Shown piece by piece: positions 1 to 8,517 of a DNA stretch of 64,000 nt. The first letter of the stretch is position 1. Each line of letters starts with the position of its first letter. The notes beneath the pieces were generated by a model, which saw only the letters and a list, made by a program, of their open reading frames with translations, had not been told where the DNA came from and ran no database searches. Source of the DNA: Pseudolactococcus laudensis (GTDB lineage: Bacteria; Bacillota; Bacilli; Lactobacillales; Streptococcaceae); the NCBI RefSeq assembly GCF_013449735.1, contig NZ_JACBNY010000004.1:1-64000 (forward strand), in the 5' to 3' direction. Both the position numbers and the translations under genes were made by a program.

Positions 1-86
1 ACATTGAGACCTATTACAATACAAAAAGGATGCATTCAGCTCTTGATTACAAGTCTCCAAAAGACTTTGAAAAATATAATTCTTAA
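1..86 (+). mobile_element. IS3-family transposase, C-terminal end (partial)
   Basis: The window opens inside a reading frame whose last 27 residues include YNTKRMHSALDYKSPKDFE, the typical C-terminal end of the rve integrase domain of IS3-family (IS3/IS150 group) OrfB transposases. The stop is TAA at 84-86. Only the tail is visible, so whether the element is intact to the left cannot be judged. The right end of the IS appears to follow at about 91-126. The element borders the AT-rich accessory region that carries ceo. Confidence 0.8.
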
Positions 87-90
87 ATTC

Positions 91-126
91 TCTTAACTCC
101 GTGTCTAGTTTTTCGTTGACTTTCCA
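91..126 (+). repeat. Probable right inverted-repeat end of the IS3-family element
   Basis: Directly after the transposase stop comes a GTGTCTAGTTTTTCGTTGAC-like stretch ending in CCA. It resembles the right terminal repeats of IS3/IS150-group elements, which end in CA. The left end lies outside the window, so the repeat cannot be confirmed by pairing. Confidence 0.45.
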
Positions 127-129
127 AAG

Positions 130-180
130 AAAATAAAAATTCACCAGTTTATGTTTGCTGATAGACTTTATTTTTTATTC
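130..180. repeat. Dispersed stem-loop repeat, copy 1
   Basis: An AATAAA..CACCAGTTTATG..CTGATAG..TTTATT hairpin. Near-identical versions occur at 1825-1878 and 3055-3105, all inside the first 3.1 kb. The A-rich left arm and T-rich right arm would work as a terminator on either strand. Confidence 0.6.
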
Positions 181-188
181 AACGATGA

Positions 189-254
189 AATGGTGTGAAT
201 TTTTAGTATTAATCAGCTCAATTCATATATTTTGACGGAAAAATTCACACCATT
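189..254. repeat. Perfect 16-bp inverted repeat with 34-bp spacer
   Basis: AATGGTGTGAATTTTT at 189-204 is matched exactly in inverted orientation at 239-254. The rest of 127-636 has no gene that I can support: only this inverted repeat, the stem-loop repeat before it and the ceo upstream region. Confidence 0.6.
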
Positions 255-559
255 CAGTTGAAACTGATTGAAATCAGTGGAAATGATTAACGTTGAAAAC
301 TCAAGAAAACCATGATATTAAAGCTTATTGAAACTTACATAAAAGTATGTTTTTGAAAGCTGGTCTCAAGAATGTTAGTATAATAGAATATCAGTTTTAT
401 ACTAGATTGAAAATATTTAAATTTTCTCTATCAATTGCATTTATTATAACCAAAATTGGTACATTAGTACCACTAAAAAATAGCAAATCAATCAATTAGT
501 ACTTTTTATATTTACTTTATTATTGTTAGTTAAGCAGTGTTTATTAATCTTTTCGTTAA

Positions 560-581
560 TGAAATCGTTTTCGTGTTATAC
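560..581 (+). promoter_or_regulatory. cre-like site and possible -10 element upstream of ceo
   Basis: TGAAATCGTTTTCG at 560-573 matches the CcpA catabolite-response consensus except at the end. It is followed at once by TATACT at 576-581, a plausible -10 box about 55 bp before the ceo start. The -35 box is weak. If real, CcpA bound here would block the promoter. Confidence 0.35.
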
Positions 582-636
582 TTAGACTAGAACGATTGTC
601 AGAAACTATTAATAGTCGCTCAACGAATGGAGCAAT

Positions 637-1608
637 ATGAACAATCAAAATACAATTGGCTTTTTAAAAAGTCATAAAAAGTATGAACGTCGTATCGCAT
701 TATTACCTCAGGAATTATCTAAATTAGTAGATCCAAATTCAATTTATTTGGAAAAGAATTATGGCAGTGATTTAGGAATTTCAGATAATGATTACACAAA
801 CTTAGGTGCTCATATTGTATCTCGAGATGTTGCGTTAGAGCAAGACATTATTTGTGATCCAAAGATTGGTGAGTCTGATTTTTTACATCGATTACAGAAA
901 CATCAGACTGTTTTTGGATGGCTTCATGCAAAACAAAATCAAGATATTACAAATGTACTTTTAGAAACCAAAGTTCGTGCCATTGCTTGGGAAGAAATGT
1001 ATTCAGATAATCGACATATCTTTTGGCGTAATAACGAACTTGCTGGTGAGGCAGCAATTATGCATGCCTTTCTTCTAACAGGACAAATGCCCTACGATAC
1101 AAAAGTTGCAGTGATAGGTCGAGGGAATGTTGCTTTTGGCGCAATAAAAATATTACAAGGTCTTGGTGCCGACGTTACGGTATTTAAACATAATCAAGAG
1201 GAATTATTAAGTAAATCCCTTAATGAATATGATGTTATTGTAAACGCTGCTCTTTGGGATGTTAACAGACATGATCACTTAATATCTCTTGATGATTTAG
1301 CACAGATGAATGCTGGAACTTTAATTATAGATATTTCTGCTGATGTTGCGGGTGGTATCGAAAGTTCCCATATTACAACGATGAACACCCCTTTATATAC
1401 ACAAGATCAAATCAACCACTATGTTATTGATCATACTCCCAGTTTACTTTATAGAACCGCATCTAAAAGTATCTCTCAAGCAATATTCCCCTTTCTTGAT
1501 GATCTAATATTTAAAACTGAAAATGAAGTTTTAAGTAAAGCAACTATCATAGAAAACGGAAAAATTATCGATTCAGATATTTTAGATTTTCAATCTAAAA
1601 AATATTAA
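637..1608 (+). CDS. ceo: N5-(carboxyethyl)ornithine synthase
   Basis: This 323-residue protein belongs to the alanine dehydrogenase / pyridine nucleotide transhydrogenase fold. It opens with the GFLKSHKKYERRIALLP segment typical of CEO synthase, and has a central nucleotide-binding loop (VAVIGRGNVAFGAIKILQGLG, about residues 156-176). CEO synthase condenses pyruvate with the side-chain amino group of ornithine or lysine, using NADPH, to give N5-(carboxyethyl)ornithine or N6-(carboxyethyl)lysine. In Lactococcus lactis ceo is known from a nisin-sucrose transposon (Tn5306), and the setting here, AT-rich and next to an IS3 end with little else coding, fits transfer. A GGAG box lies 5 bp before the ATG. 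It stands alone, with no partner gene nearby. Confidence 0.85.
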   Translation: MNNQNTIGFLKSHKKYERRIALLPQELSKLVDPNSIYLEKNYGSDLGISDNDYTNLGAHIVSRDVALEQDIICDPKIGESDFLHRLQKHQTVFGWLHAKQNQDITNVLLETKVRAIAWEEMYSDNRHIFWRNNELAGEAAIMHAFLLTGQMPYDTKVAVIGRGNVAFGAIKILQGLGADVTVFKHNQEELLSKSLNEYDVIVNAALWDVNRHDHLISLDDLAQMNAGTLIIDISADVAGGIESSHITTMNTPLYTQDQINHYVIDHTPSLLYRTASKSISQAIFPFLDDLIFKTENEVLSKATIIENGKIIDSDILDFQSKKY

Positions 1609-2294
1609 CTTTAACTATATATAAGATCATAACGATAATCTAGAATTTGAAGCAAAAGACTAATTAATATAATAGATCATAAAATAATTAAGCGACAAAA
1701 CGAATTTTCGCCTGATAGAAATTTTAAAACTCCGTTATCATCTCGATGGTATAATTATGTATGAATTTAACAACATTATATCTGATAAAATTGGCATGTC
1801 CCCTAGTATAAAACATATTGTTTCAAAATAAAGTCCATCAGTTTATGCTTACTGATAGATTTTATTTTTTACTCAATTATTTATACTTAGTTAATACATA
1901 CCTTTTTTTGGAGACTTTTAGTAGTAATATTAGGATCTGAAGGCCATATTCTCTCCATAATCGCAACTAGATTAGTACCCGATTTCACTAATATTTAATG
2001 TGAGAATAGCGTAAAGCATGAGGAGAAAATCCACAAGTACCCAAAGCATATTACCATATACTGACTAAAAGACAGTTCTAACATTATGTAATTCTATCTC
2101 TTTTTTAAAAAAGCTATCTGGACTTATTTTTATCGTCATATTTTAATCTGATAAATTATAATGAACAAGCATTAAAAAGTGAAGGCTAGGAAAGATACCT
2201 GGCTTATGATATACTAAGTATTGACAGAAATTGTAACTTTATCATTTTAATCTTTATCTTTAAACCATTCTTATAACATCTCTCGGAGGAAAAA
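1609..2294. other. Gene-free AT-rich interval
   Basis: No convincing gene was found between ceo and the lipoprotein. A 24-codon open frame at 1757-1831 runs into the copy 2 stem-loop and may be the end of a lost gene. A TTGACA hexamer at 2221-2226 lies about 70 bp before the lipoprotein start and could be part of its promoter, but no good -10 box follows at the right distance. Confidence 0.5.
1825..1878. repeat. Dispersed stem-loop repeat, copy 2
   Basis: Second copy of the AATAAAG..CCATCAG / CTGATAG..TTTATT hairpin, downstream of ceo. It could terminate ceo transcription, although it lies about 220 bp after the stop codon. Confidence 0.6.
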
Positions 2295-2945
2295 ATGAAA
2301 AAACTCACACTCTTAATTGTAGTATTATTAACAACATTACTAACCGGATGCTCTTCTACAAGTGAAAATAAAAATCAAATAAAACCAAATACTTCTTCAA
2401 CTGATAAAAATGAAAAAAACACAAAAATAAATAAAAAATCTAATTCGATGCAAAAAATTTCAGATATTAATATTTTAGGAACTATAAAAAATGGTAGTAA
2501 AGTTGCCTATACGTTAGAAGTAACCAAAGTTATAGACGTAACTGAAGAAGCTAAAAACAAATCAATAAACGATTCGAATTATCTTGATTTTTATTCTTCA
2601 AATCAAGCAAAACAAGCTGTAAGCATTACCATTAAAATATCAAATTCAAGTGGAAAAACAATCAGTGCTCCATTTTTAGACGATATAAAAATTAAAGATT
2701 CTGCCGGTATAACTAATGTTGGAGGATGGAAAAACGAGAACTCTAGTTCAACTGAGTTTGGCACTTATCAGTTGGATAATGAATATAAAACAAAAAAAGA
2801 GAATTATGAAGTTGAAAATGATGAAACAAAACTTGTCACATCAACAGTTTTGTTAGCGACACCGAGTGAAAGAATAAACTTTATCTTCACCTCAGAGCTA
2901 TATAATGATGAAATACAATTTGATTTACCAGTTTCAAAACAATAG
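2295..2945 (+). CDS. Lipoprotein with DUF4352/DUF5067-like Ig-fold domain
   Basis: The 216-residue protein has a clear lipoprotein signal peptide: a basic MKK start, a hydrophobic stretch and the lipobox LTGC with Cys19. It should be lipidated and anchored outside the membrane. Residues about 20-55 are a Lys/Asn/Ser-rich linker. The rest (GSKVAYTLEVTKVIDV..., then VSITIKISNSSGKTIS...) resembles the beta-sandwich repeats of the DUF4352/DUF5067 group found in many Gram-positive lipoproteins. The precise family is uncertain and the function unknown. A GGAGG box lies 5 bp before the ATG, and a strong terminator follows. The gene is strikingly A/T-rich compared with the core genes, which fits an acquired region. 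Confidence 0.7.
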   Translation: MKKLTLLIVVLLTTLLTGCSSTSENKNQIKPNTSSTDKNEKNTKINKKSNSMQKISDINILGTIKNGSKVAYTLEVTKVIDVTEEAKNKSINDSNYLDFYSSNQAKQAVSITIKISNSSGKTISAPFLDDIKIKDSAGITNVGGWKNENSSSTEFGTYQLDNEYKTKKENYEVENDETKLVTSTVLLATPSERINFIFTSELYNDEIQFDLPVSKQ

Positions 2946-2956
2946 AGATTACGTCA

Positions 2957-3008
2957 AGAAGTACAGATGCAAGATTTAATAAATTATGCATCTGTACTTC
3001 TATTTTTT
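2957..3008 (+). terminator. Intrinsic terminator after the lipoprotein gene
   Basis: AGAAGTACAGATGCA pairs with TGCATCTGTACTTCT across a short AT-rich loop and is followed by a T run. The stem is about 15 perfect base pairs. Confidence 0.85.
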
Positions 3009-3054
3009 AAAAAAAATATTGAATAAACGTACTAACTGTCAAACATTTGAATAC

Positions 3055-3105
3055 AAAATAAAACCCACCAGTTTTTCTTTCTGATAGACTTTATTCTTTA
3101 TTCAA
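3055..3105. repeat. Dispersed stem-loop repeat, copy 3
   Basis: Third copy of the AATAAAACC..CACCAG / CTGATAG..TTTATT hairpin. It is followed at 3127-3150 by a direct repeat of TTTGCCCAGA, which might be left from an integrase binding region. Confidence 0.55.
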
Positions 3106-3816
3106 ATTACAATGGCCACTCTCTAAATATTTGCCCAGATTTTGCCCAGAAATTTCACTGACTATCTTCTAGGACTACTGTATATACACTAATTCAGCTC
3201 AATCTCATATATAAAATATAATTGTGCCATGTCACCTTTACCTTAATTATTATGTATTCAGCCTACGCAATCCAGCATATGCTGTCAGCAATTTTCAGTG
3301 ATGATACAACTGAATTCGCTTTTGTATGTCTTGTCTGTTTTTTTCTATAAAACTAAGCATTCATCTTACAAAATTATAGCACTAATTTTTAAATAGAAAA
3401 ATAGAGAGTAGACAATTTACTCTCTATTATATCATGTTAACACACCTTTTTCAGTGATTCTGGTCAATTTTGCAACTAGGGATAAAATTCGAATTTTCCG
3501 ATTAAAAACATTAAATAAATAAAACTCATAAACTTCCCCTCCGACACCTTTAACCCCGAACCTAATTTCAACCTCTCACTATTTTTAATCAAGAAACAAA
3601 GACATTGCCTCCATGTTCATCGTGTCTATCAGTTTTGTATCCGCCTATTGATGTAATCCCCATTTTACGCGATATACTTATAGTGATATATTTTTTAAAG
3701 AAAAAAGTTGTATCATTCGCAAAATACCCAAATATATGCTCTATTGCTTTAAACTATCTTTTTATTTCACAATAGACTAAAATAGAGATAACAGTATCAA
3801 TTCTAGGAGATAATTA
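3106..3816. other. Gene-poor interval with remnants
   Basis: No intact gene was found between the third stem-loop repeat and the esterase. The interval holds a short direct repeat (TTTGCCCAGA twice near 3130-3150), AT-rich sequence with no other clear signal, and a broken open frame on the minus strand (see 3589-3756). Confidence 0.5.
3589..3756 (-). pseudogene. Possible C-terminal gene remnant
   Basis: On the minus strand an open stretch of about 55 codons ends at TGA 3589-3591. It contains the protein-like segment KMGITSIGGYKTDRHDEHGG, of more balanced composition than the surrounding AT-rich DNA, but it has no start codon with a ribosome-binding site and begins after an in-frame stop. I do not recognise the family. 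It may be the end of a deleted gene or chance. Confidence 0.3.
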
Positions 3817-4821
3817 ATGACAAAAAAACTATTAAAAATCGCTTTATGGTTACTCTCTGCCATTATCACGCTCATTGCAGTTATCTGGATTGCTTTTCAA
3901 GTGTCACCAAAACCCGGTGCTTATATATTTGCTCAGATGTTTAATCGCCCAGTTGAAATAGGCGATAAACAAGCCTACAAAGCAGCTCGCGAGCAAGTTG
4001 ATATCACCCAAGACATCACCTACACCTCCAAGCAAGCCAAAAATACCTATGACCTCTATACACCTAAAAACGCCGACAAACCATTGCCCGTTTTAATTTG
4101 GGTGCATGGTGGTGGTTTTGTTGGAGGGGATAAATCAGGTATGAAAGAATTTGCGACACGAATCGCTGCAGATGCTCATATCGCAGTCGTAGCCATGAAC
4201 TATGAACTAGCACCCCACGCCCACTACCCTAGCCAGGTCATGCAAGTGGATGAACTTGTCAAGCAACTTCAACAAAACAACAAGGCAATACTCAATCTTG
4301 ATACCTTATTTTTCGGTGGCGACAGCGCGGGCTCACAAATCGCTTTACAGTACGCCACGATACAAACCAATGCCAGTTATGCCCAAGAAATGACAATGCC
4401 CCAAACCCTACCAAACGCCATTAAAGGCGTTATCTCATACAGCGGACCAGTCAATTTAAAACAATTATCACATGAAGAGTCACCCAATCATGCCATGCAG
4501 CTCTTCATCAAAACAGTTGCCTGGTCGCTCCTTAACGACAAACACTGGCAGACCAACCTCAAATTAGACCAAGGCAGCCTCGTCAACCACGTCAACCAAA
4601 ACTTCCCGCCAACCTATATCACCGACGGCAACTTCTACTCCTTCCAAGACCAAGGTATAGCACTAGAAAAGCGCCTCAAATCCTTATCAGTACCCGTCAC
4701 CAGCCTATTTTTCAACAATGACAAAAAACAAATCCCCCATGAATATCAGTTTAACTACGCGACACCCGAGGCAAAAGCCTGTTACGATCAAACCCTCTCT
4801 TTTCTGAAACAATACATCTGA
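3817..4821 (+). CDS. Alpha/beta-hydrolase (HSL-type esterase), membrane-anchored
   Basis: The 334-residue protein starts with one transmembrane segment (about residues 8-28), then a hydrolase domain facing the outside. The oxyanion-hole motif HGGGF (97-101) and the nucleophile motif GDSAG (168-172, Ser170) are those of the hormone-sensitive-lipase family of carboxylesterases. The acid and histidine are probably in ITDGNFYSF and IPHEYQF near the C-terminus, as expected. It should hydrolyse short-chain acyl esters; the natural substrate is unknown. An AGGAG box lies just before the ATG. The gene stands alone, convergent with ptsG, and is followed by the long 61-bp repeat array. Confidence 0.85.
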   Translation: MTKKLLKIALWLLSAIITLIAVIWIAFQVSPKPGAYIFAQMFNRPVEIGDKQAYKAAREQVDITQDITYTSKQAKNTYDLYTPKNADKPLPVLIWVHGGGFVGGDKSGMKEFATRIAADAHIAVVAMNYELAPHAHYPSQVMQVDELVKQLQQNNKAILNLDTLFFGGDSAGSQIALQYATIQTNASYAQEMTMPQTLPNAIKGVISYSGPVNLKQLSHEESPNHAMQLFIKTVAWSLLNDKHWQTNLKLDQGSLVNHVNQNFPPTYITDGNFYSFQDQGIALEKRLKSLSVPVTSLFFNNDKKQIPHEYQFNYATPEAKACYDQTLSFLKQYI

Positions 4822-4937
4822 AAACTAGGGTCGTTTAACTCCATAAAAGCATAGATGAGCTAAACTCAGCACTTCATAACGCGATAACTCGATTTAAAAC
4901 ATCAAAAACAAAGCGTCTAGAAAAAAAGACCACCGTC

Positions 4938-5580
4938 ACCGAAATAGAAAAGGATACGATTTCGTATGAAATCAGCTATTGCTTTACCAATTTCTTAGTC
5001 TTTCTCAGAAAGATAACCATATTCACACGAAAACAGCTAATCATTTACCAATTTCGTAGTCTTTCTGAGAAAGATAACCATATTCACACGAAATCAGATA
5101 ATCATTTACCAATTTCGTAGTCTTTCTGAGAAAGATAACCATATTCATACGAAATCAGATAATCATTTACCAATTTCGTAGTCTTTCTCAGAAAGATAAC
5201 CATATTCACACAAAATCAGATAATCATTTACCAATTTCGTAGTCTTTCTCAGAAAGATAACCATATTCACACGAAATCAGATAATCATTTACCAATTTCG
5301 TTATCTTTCTCAGAAAGATAACCATATTCACACGAAATCAGATAATCATTTACCAATTTCGTTATCTTTCTGAGAAAGATAACCATATTCACACAAAATC
5401 AGATAATCATTTACCAATTTCGTAGTCTTTCTGAGAAAGATAACCATATTCACTCGAAATCAGCTAATCATTTACCAATTTCGTAGTCTTTCTGAGAAAG
5501 ATAACCATATTCACACGAAAATGCTAATCATTTACCAATTTCTTTATCTTTCTCATAACATAACTATGTTGCGTTACAAT
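4938..5580. repeat. 61-bp tandem repeat array, about ten copies (locus 1)
   Basis: Units begin with ACCAATTTC at 4986, 5047, 5108, 5169, 5230, 5291, 5352, 5413, 5474 and 5534, a spacing of 61 bp (60 for the last). A degenerate partial unit precedes them from about 4938. Each unit holds a quasi-palindrome centred on CTTTCTSAGAAAG. In the units at 5291 and 5352 it extends to GTTATCTTTCTSAGAAAGATAAC, 11 paired bases each side. Units differ by few bases, which points to recent expansion. The period is not a multiple of three and no gene covers the array. It lies between the convergent esterase and ptsG genes. The leading stretch 4822-4937 shows nothing recognisable. Confidence 0.9.
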
Positions 5581-5595
5581 TCATTTAATTGATAT

Positions 5596-5647
5596 AAAAA
5601 TAGGCCATGAACAATTAACATCATAAATTGTTCATAGCCTATTTTTT
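5596..5647. terminator. Bidirectional terminator between esterase/repeat array and ptsG
   Basis: AAAAATAGGC-ATGAACAATT pairs with AATTGTTCAT-GCCTATTTTT. A runs on the left and T runs on the right allow use from both strands. Related hairpins occur at 14664-14720 and 20708-20766. Next to it (5648-5669) is an AGGCTGAGACAAA-like motif on the minus strand. Confidence 0.85.
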
Positions 5648-5692
5648 AGAAGACTTTTGTTTCAGTCTCACAGTTTTTTTGTATTCTACTTA

Positions 5693-7582
5693 TTATTTAG
5701 TAGTCACTTGACCAACGGTTTGATTCGGCGTTACTGCTTTACCAAGTTCTGTCAAAGCAACGTTAGCAACTACATCACCATTAGTGAAAGCAACGATAAT
5801 ATCTGTCCCTTTACCAGCAGCTTTAACAGCCGCAAGATCCATAATCGCAATTTCGTCACCAGCTTTAACTTCTTGACCAGCTTTAACTTTCATTGTGAAA
5901 GGTTCACCTTTAAGATCAACTGTATCTACACCCATGTGCAGCAAGACTTCAAGACCTGTTGGTGTCATAATCCCCAAAGCATGTTGTGTTGGGAAAATGC
6001 TTGAAATTTTACCAGCAACTGGTGTGTAAATTGTATTTTCTGTTGGTTGAATGGCATAGCCATCACCCATAATGTTAGTTGAGAAAACCTCATCAGCAAC
6101 TTGATTCATTGGAATCATTGTTCCTTGTGCTGGTGAATAAACATTAATTGTAGCAGCACTAGTCGCTGATGTTTCAGGTGCTACTGGTGTTACTTTCGCC
6201 GCAGCACTTTCAGCTACAACAGCACTCACACCACCATTTTGTTGCATTTTATTCATTTCATCTGCGACGAACTGAACTTCTGTTCCGACAATGACTTGGA
6301 TGTTTTCCTTGTCAATGACGCGAACACCTGGTACGCCAGTTGCTTTGATTTTATCTTGGTCAGCTTTGAATTTATTATCACCAAGCGATGCATCAAGGTC
6401 CAAATCTTCTTCGCCTTCGCCTTCTTCACGACCCGGTGTCATCAAGTTGAACGTTTTAATGACGAAAGTAAAGACGAAGTAGTAAACAACTGCCATGATC
6501 AAACCTAAGACAACTAACATCAAAGGTTGGTTAGCGATTGGCACACGTAAACTCAAAACAAAATCGACAAGACCAGCTGAGAAGTTAAAACCAGCAGTCC
6601 AGTAGAAAAGCGCCGCGACAAACATTGAGATACCAGTCAAGGATGCATGTACCACGTATAAAGGCCAAGCAACAAACATGAATGAGAACTCAAGTGGCTC
6701 AGTTACCCCTGTAAAGAATGACGCAAAAGCTGCTGCAAGCATCAATGATGCTGTTGCTTTTCTTTTTTCTGGACGTGATTGACGGTAGATAGCATAAGCA
6801 CCAGCTGGGAGACCAAACATCATAACTGGGAAGAAACCAGCTTGATACATACCGGTGATCCCTTTAGTACCTTCGTTAGCCCAGAATTTACCGATATCAT
6901 CGATACCTGCGGTATTAAACCAGAATACATTGTTCAAGGCATGGTGCAGACCAGTTGGGATAAGCAAACGGTTGAAGAAACCATAGAGACCAGCACCCAC
7001 TGCTCCCATTTTGGCAATTGTTTCACCAAATGCGACAAGTGCACCAAAAATTGGTGGCCAGATAAACATCAGTGCAGCCGATACAACAAGCATCAAAGCT
7101 GCTGTCACGATAGGCACACAACGTTTCCCACTAAAGAATGAAAGCGCCATTGGCAACTTGACATTTGAAAAACGGTTATACATAGCTGCTGCTAATAAAC
7201 CTGCCAAAATCCCAACGAAAACGTTACCGTTGTTCATTTTTGTGAAGGCCGCATTGACTTTATCAAGGTCAATGTGTTGGAAAGCAGCAATTGCTGCTGG
7301 ATTCAAGAGTTGCATTGGTACCAAGAATGCGACCAAACCAGTCAAAGCTGATGCGCCATCTTTATCTTTTGACATTCCGAGTGCCAAACCGACGGCAAAC
7401 AAGACACCTAGATTGGCTAAAATTGAGTCACCTGCTTTTAACAAGAAGGCAGCAACAATATTGTTTGCGCCCCAACCCGTTGGGTCAATCCAGTAACCAA
7501 TCCCTGAAAAAAGTGCTGCAACAGGTAATGTTGTAACTGGGAGCATCAATGAGCGTCCCATTCTTTGCATGTATGCTTTCAT
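5693..7582 (-). CDS. ptsG: Glucose-family PTS permease EIICBA with a truncated EIIB domain
   Basis: The 629-residue protein has an N-terminal EIIC membrane domain (about 1-385, with several hydrophobic helices), an acidic linker (about 387-401) and a C-terminal EIIA domain (about 480-629) with the phospho-His motif EVLLHMGVDTV. Between them, EIIB normally carries a Cys in a C-x-TRLR motif that passes phosphate to the sugar. Here the text runs from LGDNKF directly into DQDKIKATGVPGVRVIDKEN, so only the second half of EIIB is present and no TRLR motif occurs anywhere. About 35-40 residues seem to be missing in frame. Such proteins import and phosphorylate glucose or related sugars; this copy could not do so alone unless another EIIB helps. 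It lies 49 bp after the antiterminator gene, in one operon with it. Confidence 0.85.
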   Translation of the reverse strand: MKAYMQRMGRSLMLPVTTLPVAALFSGIGYWIDPTGWGANNIVAAFLLKAGDSILANLGVLFAVGLALGMSKDKDGASALTGLVAFLVPMQLLNPAAIAAFQHIDLDKVNAAFTKMNNGNVFVGILAGLLAAAMYNRFSNVKLPMALSFFSGKRCVPIVTAALMLVVSAALMFIWPPIFGALVAFGETIAKMGAVGAGLYGFFNRLLIPTGLHHALNNVFWFNTAGIDDIGKFWANEGTKGITGMYQAGFFPVMMFGLPAGAYAIYRQSRPEKRKATASLMLAAAFASFFTGVTEPLEFSFMFVAWPLYVVHASLTGISMFVAALFYWTAGFNFSAGLVDFVLSLRVPIANQPLMLVVLGLIMAVVYYFVFTFVIKTFNLMTPGREEGEGEEDLDLDASLGDNKFKADQDKIKATGVPGVRVIDKENIQVIVGTEVQFVADEMNKMQQNGGVSAVVAESAAAKVTPVAPETSATSAATINVYSPAQGTMIPMNQVADEVFSTNIMGDGYAIQPTENTIYTPVAGKISSIFPTQHALGIMTPTGLEVLLHMGVDTVDLKGEPFTMKVKAGQEVKAGDEIAIMDLAAVKAAGKGTDIIVAFTNGDVVANVALTELGKAVTPNQTVGQVTTK

Positions 7583-7631
7583 AGCATGTGTTCCTCCATT
7601 TAATATAAAAAATAATTAATCATGTAAAGTC

Positions 7632-8471
7632 TTATTTCTTAATCATCCGCAATCGCTCAATATGGATAGCTAGATAACCTAATTCTTCATTTAAAACTAA
7701 ATAATTGAAATCCTGCTGCATCAAAACTTGGATTTTTTTCGCAATAGCAAAGCTTTCAGGATACTTTTCTTGGACGAGTCCCATAATTTCCTGGTCTAAC
7801 CCTACGTAACGATTCGTTTGAGAGCGTTGAATAAATAATCGCAAATGATTAACCAAACGAGAATACGTTAACGCAAAGTCTTCTCCGTCAAAAGAAAACT
7901 GCAGCTCACGCTCAACCAAACGCACAATTTCTGAAATAATCGTAATCTCACGAATACTTTCACTGTTGTCCGAGTCTTTACATCTAGCAGTGTGAATATG
8001 GATAGCAATATACCCCGCTTCATCAAAGCTATAAGGAATATCCAATTCCCGCTTGAGATAGTCGACTGCCCACTGGGTAATTGAAAACTCTTCGGGATAG
8101 AGGACTTCAATTTCTTTCAACAGTTTATTGCGCACAAAAATATGATTTTGAATATTTTCAGCCGCAAATGCGATGTGGTCACATAAGCCAATATTGATAT
8201 GAGGATTTAACTTCTCCCCAAGCACCGCCTCTGCATGAACAATGATGTCCTCAGTAGCAAAGAAAAACTTTTCATCAATCTGACTTAATAGTGTTTGCAG
8301 TCTCTTAACACCCTCAGGTTCCAAGACAAATAAGCGTTCAATTGCGTCTTGCGCAATTGTTTCACCTGGTCTTGCTTTAAAACCTATTCCTTTACCAATT
8401 GCGACTTTTGCTTGTCCTTCGTCAAGGACAAGTACCGCATTTTGATTTAATGCTTTTTGAATTTCCATCAT
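7632..8471 (-). CDS. BglG/LicT/GlcT-family transcription antiterminator
   Basis: The start at 8471 is chosen because CAGGAG lies 8-12 bases upstream; a longer frame to 8516 lacks such a site. The 279-residue protein has an RNA-binding CAT domain (about 1-58: IQKALNQNAVLVLDEGQ) and two PRD domains with regulatory histidines (GLCDHIAFA, IAIHIHTAR, VNHLRLF, LAIHIERL). These proteins bind a leader RNA hairpin and stop a terminator from forming; their activity is set by PTS phosphorylation of the histidines. The downstream partner is the EIICBA gene. A long leader hairpin, a promoter and a cre site lie upstream, so autoregulation by antitermination plus CcpA is likely. Confidence 0.85.
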   Translation of the reverse strand: MMEIQKALNQNAVLVLDEGQAKVAIGKGIGFKARPGETIAQDAIERLFVLEPEGVKRLQTLLSQIDEKFFFATEDIIVHAEAVLGEKLNPHINIGLCDHIAFAAENIQNHIFVRNKLLKEIEVLYPEEFSITQWAVDYLKRELDIPYSFDEAGYIAIHIHTARCKDSDNSESIREITIISEIVRLVERELQFSFDGEDFALTYSRLVNHLRLFIQRSQTNRYVGLDQEIMGLVQEKYPESFAIAKKIQVLMQQDFNYLVLNEELGYLAIHIERLRMIKK

Positions 8472-8517
8472 TTTCTTTCTCCTGCAGAAAAGAAATAAAT
8501 CACTCCATGCGGACAAA

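Noticed and set aside
1757-1831. 24-codon peptide gene after ceo
   Set aside because: No ribosome-binding site stands at a good distance and the end runs into the stem-loop repeat; too short to support.
4938-5580. CRISPR array
   Set aside because: The 61-bp period is conserved over the whole unit, with no variable spacers, and no cas genes are near.
5657-7536. Several plus-strand frames opposite ptsG
   Set aside because: They mirror the codon pattern of the real gene on the other strand and have no ribosome-binding sites.
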